NCBI GenBank assembly: GCA_964516295.1
Contig: CAZEYT010000059.1
Coordinates: forward strand, 1 to 16,990
Direction: 5' to 3'
DNA length: 16,990 bases
From: CAZEYT01 sp964516295
GTDB lineage: Bacteria; Verrucomicrobiota; Verrucomicrobiia; Chthoniobacterales; Terrimicrobiaceae
Below, piece by piece: positions 1 through 8,204 of the stretch. A model generated the notes under the pieces. It had not been told where the DNA came from. It saw only the letters and a program-made list of their open reading frames with translations, and did not search any database. The position numbers were made by a program, and so were the translations under genes. Position 1 is the stretch's first letter. Each line of letters starts with the position of its first letter.

Positions 1-1249
<1,249 letters not shown>

Positions 1250-1360
1250 GAGGGGGAGAAGTTACGCCGGACAGCGCGGAAGAAAAGCGATTTCCCGTCC
1301 GGGACTTCCCAAGCGGCCGGTTGGCTGCTATGCGATGGGGCTCACGTTTTTCTCTACTCC

Positions 1361-2401
1361 ATGAAATCCATTTATCTCGGCACCGACAGCGGGGCCACCA
1401 CTTCGAAGACCTGTGGTGTTGATGAATCCGGCTCGCCGATTTCGCTGACTCTGGCGCAAAGCTCGACGTGTGCGGACCAGGGCACGGCGGCGGTGGTGAG
1501 CGGCTGGGTGGCGGGACTCCAAACGTTTTTGAAGGACAACGACCTCGTCTGGGATCAGGTGAAGGGGGTCGGGCTTGCCATTCCGGGGCCGTACCAGGCC
1601 TACGGGGTCTTGGACCGCACGGCGAATCTGCCGGCGACGTTTGCCGGGTGGGATTTTCACACCGATTATTCGCGGGCGATAGCCGCGGCGGCGGGACGCG
1701 AGATTCCGCTCGTCTGCGGAAACGATGGAAATTACGGCGGCGTGGCCGAGGCGGCCATTTTGCGGGGATCGAAACGGGTGTCCGTGATCATGCTAGCCCC
1801 GGGCTCGGGCTTGGGGGCGGCCTATGTGGATCCGAACGGACTTCCGCTCGACGGCGACACCCTCGCCGGAATGGAAGCCGGGCACATGCCGGCTCCGCTG
1901 CATCTGCTGGGATTGCCACCGTTTTTGTGCGGGTGCGGGCGGACGTGGGGCTGTTATGAGGCCTACACCTCGATCTCGGGTCTGCCGCAGTTCATAGATC
2001 ATCTTTTGCCGAAATACCCCGGACACGAATTGGCGACGATGGTGGCCACGCCGAAGCAGAAGGCGCTCACACTCCGCGGCCGTGCACAAAAGGGAGATCC
2101 CCTCGCCTTGGAAATTTTTGATCTTCAGGCGCGCGCGCTGGGATTGCATATCGCGAATTTGTCGATGGCCCTGGATGCGGCCTATGTGGTGATTGGTGGC
2201 GGGTTGATCGATCCCGGCTCGACGACGCCCGAATTCCGCGAGCGGTATTTGGGGCACATCCGGGCCGCGGCCGAGCCGTGGCTTTTCCCGGTGCAACGCC
2301 GGACGATCCAGATCGTCGCCGCGTCACTGGGAGAAAATTCGCAGGCCATCGGTGCCGCACTGGTGGCCCTGTATTCGTCCCGCATGAACGCGGCTGCCTG
2401 A
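1361..2401 (+). CDS. ROK-family sugar kinase (glucokinase-like)
   Basis: 346-residue cytoplasmic kinase of the ROK family, predicted to phosphorylate glucose, N-acetylglucosamine or a related hexose with ATP. Seen: an N-terminal phosphate-binding motif GTDSGATTSK (7-16) in place of the common DxGGTK; the catalytic Asp in GNDGNYGG (Asp122); EAGH (172-175); and a zinc-binding cysteine cluster at 190-200 (CGCGRTWGCYE). The cluster is CxCGxxxGCxE, one residue longer than the usual ROK CxCGxxGCxE. A glycine-rich C-terminal VVIGGGL ATP-site motif lies near residue 270. The same frame is open upstream to 248, but that part is antisense to ffh, and MKSIYLGTDSG is a normal ROK start. No Shine-Dalgarno is visible; a pyrimidine tract (TTTTTCTCTACTCC) precedes the ATG. 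It stands alone, convergent with mlaD 9 bp away. The substrate cannot be read from the sequence. Confidence 0.88.
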   Translation: MKSIYLGTDSGATTSKTCGVDESGSPISLTLAQSSTCADQGTAAVVSGWVAGLQTFLKDNDLVWDQVKGVGLAIPGPYQAYGVLDRTANLPATFAGWDFHTDYSRAIAAAAGREIPLVCGNDGNYGGVAEAAILRGSKRVSVIMLAPGSGLGAAYVDPNGLPLDGDTLAGMEAGHMPAPLHLLGLPPFLCGCGRTWGCYEAYTSISGLPQFIDHLLPKYPGHELATMVATPKQKALTLRGRAQKGDPLALEIFDLQARALGLHIANLSMALDAAYVVIGGGLIDPGSTTPEFRERYLGHIRAAAEPWLFPVQRRTIQIVAASLGENSQAIGAALVALYSSRMNAAA

Positions 2402-2410
2402 GGCTTCGGG

Positions 2411-3364
2411 TCAGTCGCGTTTCGGCCGGGGCGTCGGAGTGGGACGTGCGGAGGGCGGCGTCCCCCACAGGAGGAGGGACGGCCGGCGTTTCACCTCGGA
2501 GCTGAGCTGCTCGATGTTTTTTGTGGTCTCGGCGAGGTTGTTAATGATAGCGCGAACCTGGCCGGGGTCGAGGCGGGTGGAGGGTTCGACGTTTTTCAGG
2601 ATCTTCCGCAGCTCGGCATTCGAAGACTCCACCTCGCTGAGAAACCGCCGCATGTCGGCCGAAAGTTCCGGAATGTTGGCCTCGGTGAGCGTGGTATTGA
2701 ATTGAACGATGAGTTTCTGAAGATCGGCGCTGACTTTTTCGATCTCCGCCTCTTTCACCGATTGGTTGAGGTTTTCCAAGAGTTCGAGGAGGTTTTTGCT
2801 GATGCCCGCGATGTTGAGCTGCTCGACCTCGTGCATGATGTTGTTCATGGATTCCAGCGCGCTTGTGATTTCGCCCGGGGCCGAGGGGATAAAATAATAT
2901 CGCGGTTTCCACTGTGGCCAGAGGGCCGGGAATCGCTTGGGATCCACGTAATCAATATCGAGATAGTTGAGTCCCGTAATGCCCTGCGGCTCGATTCGGA
3001 CGCGAAGTCCCTGGGCAATATTGCGGTCCAAAAGCGGTGAGAGATTTTCGTCAAACATCCCCGGAAAGACCTCGCGATCGATCTCCATGACGATGATGAC
3101 GTAGTTCGCCCAGCCCTGGGCCTCGGACATGGGATAGGCTTTGAATGCAAACGTGATTTCGGACACTTTGCCGATGAGCACGCCACGGAACTTCACCGGC
3201 GAACCGATATCCACCCCTTGGGCGGTGCGCTCAATAAACGTCTCCATGAACACGCGCTGACGGAAAATCTGGCCTCCGCCAAAAACCAAAAGCGCCGCCA
3301 CGAGAACAGCGATCCCGCCGAGGATGAAGATTCCGATTTTGAAAAAGTTGGGCTTGGCACTCAT
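2411..3364 (-). CDS. mlaD: MlaD/MCE-domain lipid-transport substrate-binding protein
   Basis: 317-residue MCE protein, last gene of the mlaE-mlaF-mlaD operon. The family forms periplasmic hexameric rings anchored in the inner membrane that pass phospholipids between the ABC transporter and outer-membrane partners. Seen: one N-terminal membrane anchor (about 7-30, IGIFILGGIAVLVAALLVFGG); the MCE domain (about 38-140) with GVDIGSPVKFRGVLIGKV (50-67); a long helical, probably coiled-coil tail (about 163-292); and a proline-rich end after RRPSLLLWG (293-301), a C-terminal pattern common in MCE proteins. E. coli MlaD is about 183 residues, so the tail is long, as in other non-enterobacterial MCE proteins. 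Its ATG overlaps the mlaF stop (ATGA), so translation is probably coupled. No mlaC or mlaA gene is present here. The transported lipid is not known. Confidence 0.92.
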   Translation of the reverse strand: MSAKPNFFKIGIFILGGIAVLVAALLVFGGGQIFRQRVFMETFIERTAQGVDIGSPVKFRGVLIGKVSEITFAFKAYPMSEAQGWANYVIIVMEIDREVFPGMFDENLSPLLDRNIAQGLRVRIEPQGITGLNYLDIDYVDPKRFPALWPQWKPRYYFIPSAPGEITSALESMNNIMHEVEQLNIAGISKNLLELLENLNQSVKEAEIEKVSADLQKLIVQFNTTLTEANIPELSADMRRFLSEVESSNAELRKILKNVEPSTRLDPGQVRAIINNLAETTKNIEQLSSEVKRRPSLLLWGTPPSARPTPTPRPKRD

Positions 3365-4128
3365 TTTTGATGATCCGGTGGTTCGCGATGAAAGAAGGCG
3401 TGGACGTCGGGATTGGTATCGTGGTCGCGGAGTTCCGCAGGAGGACCGTCGGCAATGATGCCTTTGGTTTTTCCATCGAGCATGATCGCCCTCGTCGCGA
3501 CCGCGTAGATGCTCGCCAGCTCGTGGCTCACGATGACAAAGGTGACGCCGAGATTTTTGTTGAGGCTCAGGATCAATTCATCAAGCCCGGCGGAGGTCAC
3601 GGGGTCGAGTCCGGCGGAAGGTTCGTCGAGAAAAAGGACATCGGGATCGAGGGCCATGGCCCGAGCGATGGCGGCACGCTTTTGCATCCCCCCGCTGATT
3701 TCGGACGGCAGGTAATCGGTGAATTTCCCGAGCCCAACCGAATCCAGCTTCATCCGGGCGATGAGTTCGCGGGCCGGTTTGGGGAGATCCGTGAATTCCT
3801 CAAGCGGAAGCATCACGTTTTCCGACAAGGTCATGGAACCAAAGAGCGCGCCGCTTTGATACATCACCCCGAATCGCTGAAGCAACGCCGCGCGTTCCTC
3901 GCCAGCGCTCTGGTGAAGGTTTTTGCCAGCCAGAAGCACCTCGCCTGCGGCCGGTTCGATGAGGCCGATAAGATGCTTGAGAAGCGTGCTTTTCCCACAG
4001 CCCGAGCCGCCCAGAATGACAAAAATCTCGCTCCGGCGGATTTGAAAGGACAGGTCCTTGAGCAAGACCAAGTCTCCGTAGGCCGCCGTCATTTTCCGCA
4101 CATCGATGATGACTTCGTCTTTCACCAT
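3361..4128 (-). CDS. mlaF: Mla-type ABC transporter ATPase
   Basis: 255-residue ATPase that would power the MlaE permease for lipid transport at the inner membrane. All ABC motifs are intact: Walker A GGSGCGKST (40-48), Q-loop Gln91 in MYQSGALF, signature ISGGM within SEISGGMQKRAAIARA (142-156), Walker B VLFLDEP (164-170), D-loop SAGLDP and switch His202. The MYQSGALF and SGGMQKR wording is typical of the MlaF/TTG2A subfamily. The reading frame stays open upstream to 4353, but that stretch lies inside mlaE in another frame. The ATG at 4128 overlaps the mlaE stop by 7 bases and gives a normal N-terminus (MVKDEVIIDVRKMT). Its stop overlaps the mlaD start by four bases. No Shine-Dalgarno is visible, so translational coupling to mlaE is likely. 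Confidence 0.95.
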   Translation of the reverse strand: MVKDEVIIDVRKMTAAYGDLVLLKDLSFQIRRSEIFVILGGSGCGKSTLLKHLIGLIEPAAGEVLLAGKNLHQSAGEERAALLQRFGVMYQSGALFGSMTLSENVMLPLEEFTDLPKPARELIARMKLDSVGLGKFTDYLPSEISGGMQKRAAIARAMALDPDVLFLDEPSAGLDPVTSAGLDELILSLNKNLGVTFVIVSHELASIYAVATRAIMLDGKTKGIIADGPPAELRDHDTNPDVHAFFHREPPDHQK

Positions 4129-5222
4129 TTCAGCACGTAGAAAATCGCGGCGAAGATGGCGTCCACGACGACGATGAGGAAGATCCCGCTGACGACCGCC
4201 CGCGTGGTGGATTCCCCGACGGCGGTGGCACCTTTGCCGGTTTGCAGGCCGCGCATGCAACCGATGCCGGCGACGAGGATGCCGAAAACGAAGGATTTGA
4301 TAAACCCGGTGAGCACATCCTGGATCGAGACAGCCGAGGTGAGTTGATTCCAAAGGGCGGCGAAGGGAAAACCCAGCGCCATCATGACAAAAAACCCGCC
4401 GAGGATGCCGAGGAGGTTGGAGTAGATCGTCAGAATCGGAGTGACGATGAAGCCGGCAATCACCCGGGGGACGACGAGGAACCGCACCGGGTCGAGTCCC
4501 ATGGTTTGAAGGGCATTCAACTCTTCATTCACCTTCATCGTTCCGATTTCGGCGGCGAAGGCCGAACCCGAACGTCCTGCGAGGACGACGGCCGTCATGA
4601 TGGGGCCGAGTTCCCGAAGCATCGCGAGGGCGACAAGATTCACGACAAAAATATCCACCCCGAATTGGCGAAGGGGCACGGACGACTGGAAGGCCATGAT
4701 CATACCGGTGAGGAAGGAAACCATCCCCGCGACCACGAGAGCGTTCACTCCCGCATTTTGTGCGATGACCCACATGTCGGCCCAGCGGACCGAGCGCGGA
4801 TTCGCGAGGCTGGCGAGGAGGGCGACGGTGAGTTCACCGACGAACTGCACCTGCGCCCGGAGATCCGCCAGCATCCCCTCTCCGATCTTGCCCAGGGTGA
4901 CGACGGCATGGTCCGGCTTCTCTTCGCCGGATCCCGCCGGTTTTTTCAGAGATTCGTAGGGAGCCAGGAGCGCTTCGACCTCGGCGGAGAGGCCCTCGAT
5001 GGAAGCGCCCTTTTCGTTTTTGAGAGCCCACAGGAAAGCCAGTCCCGAGCCATCCACGGTGCGGACTCCACTCGCATCCACCACCCAGCCTTCGCCCGGC
5101 AGCAAAAGCAATCTCCATGCGGACGCCACGGATTCCGCGTCGAGGCGTCCCAACAGCCGGATTCTTCGGGGGCGATCGGCGTTATCCAGCTCTACCGAAG
5201 ACGGCCATTGGAAGCTGGACAT
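4122..5222 (-). CDS. mlaE: STAS-MlaE fusion: Mla-type ABC permease with N-terminal STAS domain
   Basis: 366-residue inner-membrane permease, first gene of the operon. Residues 1-95 look like a STAS domain (MlaB-like): a short beta/alpha fold with the stretch VVDASGVRTVDGSGLAFL (47-64), where STAS proteins carry the conserved D-(x)-S loop. Residues about 110-366 are a full MlaE permease with about five hydrophobic segments and the family signature RELGPIMTAVVLAGRSGSAFAAEIGTM split over 203-229, followed by KVNEELNAL. In E. coli MlaB is a separate protein that binds MlaF; here it would be covalently tied to the permease. The frame extends upstream to 5399, but that part is arginine/serine-rich and unlike any domain, so the ATG at 5222 was chosen. 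Just before it is TTAGG, too close for a normal Shine-Dalgarno. A leader hairpin and candidate promoter lie upstream. Confidence 0.93.
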   Translation of the reverse strand: MSSFQWPSSVELDNADRPRRIRLLGRLDAESVASAWRLLLLPGEGWVVDASGVRTVDGSGLAFLWALKNEKGASIEGLSAEVEALLAPYESLKKPAGSGEEKPDHAVVTLGKIGEGMLADLRAQVQFVGELTVALLASLANPRSVRWADMWVIAQNAGVNALVVAGMVSFLTGMIMAFQSSVPLRQFGVDIFVVNLVALAMLRELGPIMTAVVLAGRSGSAFAAEIGTMKVNEELNALQTMGLDPVRFLVVPRVIAGFIVTPILTIYSNLLGILGGFFVMMALGFPFAALWNQLTSAVSIQDVLTGFIKSFVFGILVAGIGCMRGLQTGKGATAVGESTTRAVVSGIFLIVVVDAIFAAIFYVLKW

Positions 5223-5254
5223 CCTAAGTTGGGATGAAAAGGAGCGGTCCTCTG

Positions 5255-5277
5255 CGTCGCCCGCCCCCGAGGCGACG
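5255..5277 (-). promoter_or_regulatory. Hairpin in the mlaE 5' leader
   Basis: A perfect 7-bp inverted repeat, CGTCGCC and GGCGACG, separated by 9 bases, sits 33 bases upstream of the mlaE ATG. On the mlaE transcript it would form a GC-rich stem-loop in the leader. It is not followed by an immediate U-run, so it does not look like a simple intrinsic terminator. It may be a leader structure or chance pairing in GC-rich DNA. Confidence 0.3.
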
Positions 5278-5346
5278 ATTTCCCGATGACGGCAAGCCGG
5301 ATTGCAGGCGGACGATGGTGAAAATCGAGAGCACGGTTGGAGCCGG

Positions 5347-5375
5347 AGTATGGTCCGAACAATGCCGGATCGCAA
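5347..5375 (-). promoter_or_regulatory. Candidate sigma-70-type promoter for the mla operon
   Basis: On the minus strand TTGCGA (5370-5375) and CATACT (5347-5352) are spaced by 17 bases. Each box matches 4 of 6 consensus positions. Transcription would start near 5340 and give a leader of about 118 bases containing the 5255-5277 hairpin. This is a by-eye match only. Confidence 0.3.
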
Positions 5376-5539
5376 CACGATCCCAGCGAATCTGCCCAAA
5401 ACCCGGAATTACCTTCAAAAAGTCTTCTCCCATCCCAGAGATTCGCGGCTTCCCGGGTTCGAGGACGTGCGACATGACGTTTCCGTTTCGGAAAAGCCCG
5501 TGTCTTGGGACGATGACCGCCCCTGTATGGCAACGCGGG

Positions 5540-5992
5540 CTAGTCGTCCAGCGTCGAGCGTTCGGAGACGACCGGCCCTCCGGCGAGGATCCAGGCTTGG
5601 AGCCCTCCGTCGAGAACGCGGATGCGGTCGTAGCCAAGCATCTTCAGACTGGCAGCAGCGAGGGCGGAACGGTTGCCACCACGACAGTAAAGGACGATCT
5701 CGGACCCAAGCTCGGGGAAGTCCCGTTCCACCAACGGCTCGAGAATGCCCCGCGGGACGCAACGGCTTTGGGGGATGTGACTGCGGCAGTATTCCGACGG
5801 TTGCCGGACGTCGAGGAGCGGGATCCGACGGGCCATCAAAGCCGGGAGCTCCTTGGCAGAAACCAACACAGCCTCGCGCCGAGCCGTCGCCGCCAGTTGC
5901 TGAAATCTCACGCCCGGCTCTTCCGGATTCCGCTCGAATTGGAGCAGGGTCCTTGCCGTCCAGGGACTGAGTTGGCGGAAACGCGGTTTCAC
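5540..5992 (-). CDS. Single-domain rhodanese-like sulfurtransferase
   Basis: 150-residue protein with one rhodanese domain at about residues 42-142. Seen: the domain start VSAKELPALM, the LLDVRQPSEY motif (59-68), the catalytic loop CRGGNRS with Cys103 as the likely sulfur carrier, and the end motif LDGGLQAW (127-134). Residues 1-41 form a basic N-terminal extension with no signal peptide, so it is probably cytoplasmic. I chose the GTG at 5992 because it overlaps the stop of the upstream HEAT gene as GTGA and has a good Shine-Dalgarno (GGGAGG) 9 bases before it. Longer in-frame starts would overlap the HEAT gene by over 100 bases. Such proteins move persulfide sulfur or detoxify cyanide; the actual acceptor is unknown. 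Confidence 0.9.
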   Translation of the reverse strand: MKPRFRQLSPWTARTLLQFERNPEEPGVRFQQLAATARREAVLVSAKELPALMARRIPLLDVRQPSEYCRSHIPQSRCVPRGILEPLVERDFPELGSEIVLYCRGGNRSALAAASLKMLGYDRIRVLDGGLQAWILAGGPVVSERSTLDD

Positions 5993-6936
5993 GGCGGGGA
6001 TCCTCCCTTCTCTTTCTGGATTCGAAGAAGCCGCAGAAGCGCCCGGCGCGCGGCGGACGAGACCGCGGGATCGGGATCGGACGTGAGGCGTTGGATTTCT
6101 GCCGAGTGTTCCCATTTTCCAGAAATCACGATCGCCTCGGCCGCTGCAATCCGGAGCTCGGCAACCGAATGCCTCGAAAGATAAACGGCGGCTTCGATCC
6201 CGCCGGGGGCAACCCGAACCAAGCTCAACAGGGCTTGGCGGACGACCTGCCAGACCTCGTCCTCCAAGAGCCTGGAGAGAAGAAGTTCGGAAAGTCCGCC
6301 CGGAACTTTTCCCAAGACGGCCGCCACTTCGCGACGGACCTGCCAGTCCTCGTCGGCGGCCGCGAGACGGAAATCCTCCGAACTGACCGCGTCGGGAAGC
6401 TCCCCAAGCGATACCGCGGCAGCCCGTCGGACCGCCGGACTGGAATCACGAAGGGCACCCCGAACCGCGATCATCAGCCCGTAATCCCGGTAATGCGCCA
6501 GTGCTCCGACCGCCTCCCGCCGTACCTCGGGTTCCGGATCTGCGATCCGCAAAAGCAAGGGCTCGACAGCCGCCGGAAGCCGGCGGTCACGCAGCGCGGT
6601 CACGGCCGCCAGGCGAATCTCGGCAGAATCATGGGACAGCGCCTCCACAAGGTGGGGAATCGATCCCGGATGGCGAAACGTCCGAACGACTTCCACAGCC
6701 GTCAAACTCACCTCCACGTCCTCGTCGCCGACAGCCGACAAGAGGAGCGGAATGGCTGCCGGATCATTCTGATACTCAATGAGCTCCACGGCGAACTTTC
6801 TCACGGCGGAGCTGTTATGGCTGAGAAACGCGGCGAGGACAGACGCCTCGATTCGTCCTCCTTGCGCCATCTCGTCGATGATATTCTGAAACTCGGCCTG
6901 CGCGTTCTCCGGCAGGTCATCCAAAGATATGGTCAT
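5989..6936 (-). CDS. HEAT-repeat protein
   Basis: 315-residue protein made almost entirely of HEAT repeats of about 31 residues, in the region 30-305. Typical repeat cores can be seen: DEDVEVSLTAVEVV (71-84), DSAEIRLAAVTAL (103-115), EPEVRREAVGAL (135-146), SSPAVRRAAAVSL (165-177), EDWQVRREVAAVLG (196-209), SVAELRIAAAEAI (257-269) and DPAVSSAARRALL (289-301). No enzyme motif, signal peptide or membrane segment is visible, so it is likely a protein-binding scaffold. Related repeats occur in phycobilisome lyases and PBS-lyase-like proteins, but nothing here suggests pigments. The ATG at 6936 gives MTISLDDLPENAQ. The in-frame extension to 7149 is basic and unlike the rest. It precedes the rhodanese gene with a 4-base overlap, so the two are one unit. 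A pyrimidine-rich CCGCCTTTTCTTT precedes the ATG. Confidence 0.87.
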   Translation of the reverse strand: MTISLDDLPENAQAEFQNIIDEMAQGGRIEASVLAAFLSHNSSAVRKFAVELIEYQNDPAAIPLLLSAVGDEDVEVSLTAVEVVRTFRHPGSIPHLVEALSHDSAEIRLAAVTALRDRRLPAAVEPLLLRIADPEPEVRREAVGALAHYRDYGLMIAVRGALRDSSPAVRRAAAVSLGELPDAVSSEDFRLAAADEDWQVRREVAAVLGKVPGGLSELLLSRLLEDEVWQVVRQALLSLVRVAPGGIEAAVYLSRHSVAELRIAAAEAIVISGKWEHSAEIQRLTSDPDPAVSSAARRALLRLLRIQKEKGGSPP

Positions 6937-7155
6937 AAAGAAAAGGCGGGACTCAAAAAAAACTCTCGAGGGAGCACGCTGCCCGCAGGCGATTTTCCCT
7001 TTTCCCGGTGAAACGCGACCGGAAACCGCGGTGAAGCGCCGCAGGGTTAACATCGTGGAGTCGAGCCAAACATCGGATTTTTCATAACGTGAAACAATCC
7101 GGCCGACCGGTCTTTTGAATAACGATAGACTCAGTCGTATATCCTGCAAGGAAAA

Positions 7156-8043
7156 TTATGGAATTTCCAATTTGCGCCCGGTGAGGGTGGCGAAGGCTTG
7201 CAAATATTTCTGGGAGGTCTTTTCCGTGACTTCGGGCGGCAGGGCCGGAGCTGGCGGGGTTTTGTCCCAATCGAGCGACTCGAGGTAATCGCGAACAAAT
7301 TGTTTGTCGTAGCTCGGCGGGTTGGTGCCGGGAACGGCGGCATCGAACGGCCAGAATCGCGACGAGTCGGGAGTGAGACATTCGTCGATGAGGAGGACCT
7401 CGTCGTTGGCGATGCCGAATTCGAATTTGGTATCGGCGACGATGATGCCGGCTTGGAGCGCTTTGGCACGTCCGTGCTCGTAGAGTTCGATGGTCCGGCT
7501 GCGAAGTTCGACGGCCAGATCATCGCCGAGCAGGTCGCGACACTGTTTCCACGTGATGTTTTCATCGTGTCCGGTCTCGGCTTTGCGGGCCGGGGTGAAC
7601 AGGGTGGACGGAAGACGCGCGGCGAGCTGAAGGCCCGGCGGGAGATCATGCCCGCCGACGCGATGGTCTGCTTGGTATTCCTTCCAGCCCGAGCCGGCGA
7701 GGTATCCGCGCGCCACACACTCAACCGGAAGCGGGCTGGCCTTTCGAACGAGCATCGAGCGTCCGAAGAGTTGGTCGCGGAAGGGTTGGAGCTCCGCGGG
7801 AAACGCGCGGAAATTCGCCGTCACATAATGACTGGAAACAAAGTCGAGGGTCTCAAACCAAAAGGCCGACAACTGCGTGAGGACTTCGCCTTTGTGCGGC
7901 ACGGCGGTCGGCAGAATACAATCGAAGGCCGAGATGCGGTCGGTGGCCACGATAAGATAGTGCTCTCCCACGTCGAAAACTTCGCGCACCTTGCCGCTGC
8001 GCACTTTTTTGATCCCGGGCAGATTGATTTCGAGAAGATCCAT
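7156..8043 (-). CDS. purC: Phosphoribosylaminoimidazole-succinocarboxamide synthase (SAICAR synthetase)
   Basis: 295-residue cytoplasmic enzyme of purine synthesis. It joins CAIR and aspartate with ATP to make SAICAR. Seen: nucleotide-binding loop VRSGKVREVFDV (14-25), VATDRISAFD (32-41), signature PVECVARGYLAGSGWKEY (106-123) and signature IVADTKFEFG (201-210). It is longer than E. coli PurC (237 residues) and nearer the length of the yeast Ade1 type, with a C-terminal extension including the conserved YDKQFVRDYL (245-254). The ATG at 8043 (MDLLEINLPG) was chosen; the in-frame extension to 8220 is a low-complexity Pro/Ser/Arg stretch. No Shine-Dalgarno is visible. It is transcribed alone, divergent from the transporter gene, and no other pur gene is nearby. 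Confidence 0.96.
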   Translation of the reverse strand: MDLLEINLPGIKKVRSGKVREVFDVGEHYLIVATDRISAFDCILPTAVPHKGEVLTQLSAFWFETLDFVSSHYVTANFRAFPAELQPFRDQLFGRSMLVRKASPLPVECVARGYLAGSGWKEYQADHRVGGHDLPPGLQLAARLPSTLFTPARKAETGHDENITWKQCRDLLGDDLAVELRSRTIELYEHGRAKALQAGIIVADTKFEFGIANDEVLLIDECLTPDSSRFWPFDAAVPGTNPPSYDKQFVRDYLESLDWDKTPPAPALPPEVTEKTSQKYLQAFATLTGRKLEIP

Positions 8044-8204
8044 GGCGAGGCGATAGGTAGCAGCCGAGACTGCCGGGCGGAAGTGCGGATTTGGGGGGAA
8101 TGGCGGGGGCGACGGATTTTGATTTCGGGCAAGGGATTTGGAAACCCATCGGCTTCGTTCTTGATGCGTCCCGGGGGTGCTCTCCATCATCCCGCCTCTG
8201 GCAA

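Larger units (their letters stand above)
5223..5539. other. 317-bp non-coding stretch between the rhodanese gene and mlaE
   Basis: No convincing gene lies here. The open frames on both strands are rich in Arg and Ser and have no recognisable domain. The contents I can point to are the candidate mla promoter, the mlaE leader hairpin, and a short perfect palindrome at 5480-5494 (TTTCCG, 3-base gap, CGGAAA). The palindrome is downstream of the rhodanese stop but has no following U-run. A small RNA cannot be excluded by eye. Confidence 0.55.

Noticed and set aside
1306..1334. TTCCCA-N17-TATGCG with an extended TG as a ROK promoter
   Set aside because: The -10 box matches only 3 of 6 consensus bases; too weak to list.
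4242..5237. 331-codon plus-strand open frame opposite mlaE
   Set aside because: Highly charged shadow frame (Asp, Glu, His, Gly) with no domain; mlaE on the other strand is complete.
5451..5470. GGGTTCGAGG, like a tRNA T-loop
   Set aside because: No 5-bp T-stem pairs around it, and no acceptor or anticodon arm can be built nearby.
5480..5494. TTTCCG/CGGAAA palindrome as a terminator for the rhodanese gene
   Set aside because: Only a 6-bp stem with a 3-base loop and no following U-run on either strand; noted but not called as a terminator.
7122..7149. TTGCAG-N16-TATCGT on the minus strand as a promoter for the HEAT gene
   Set aside because: Plausible boxes, but the 16-base spacer and about 180-base leader make it weak, and AT-richer patches occur by chance in this gap.
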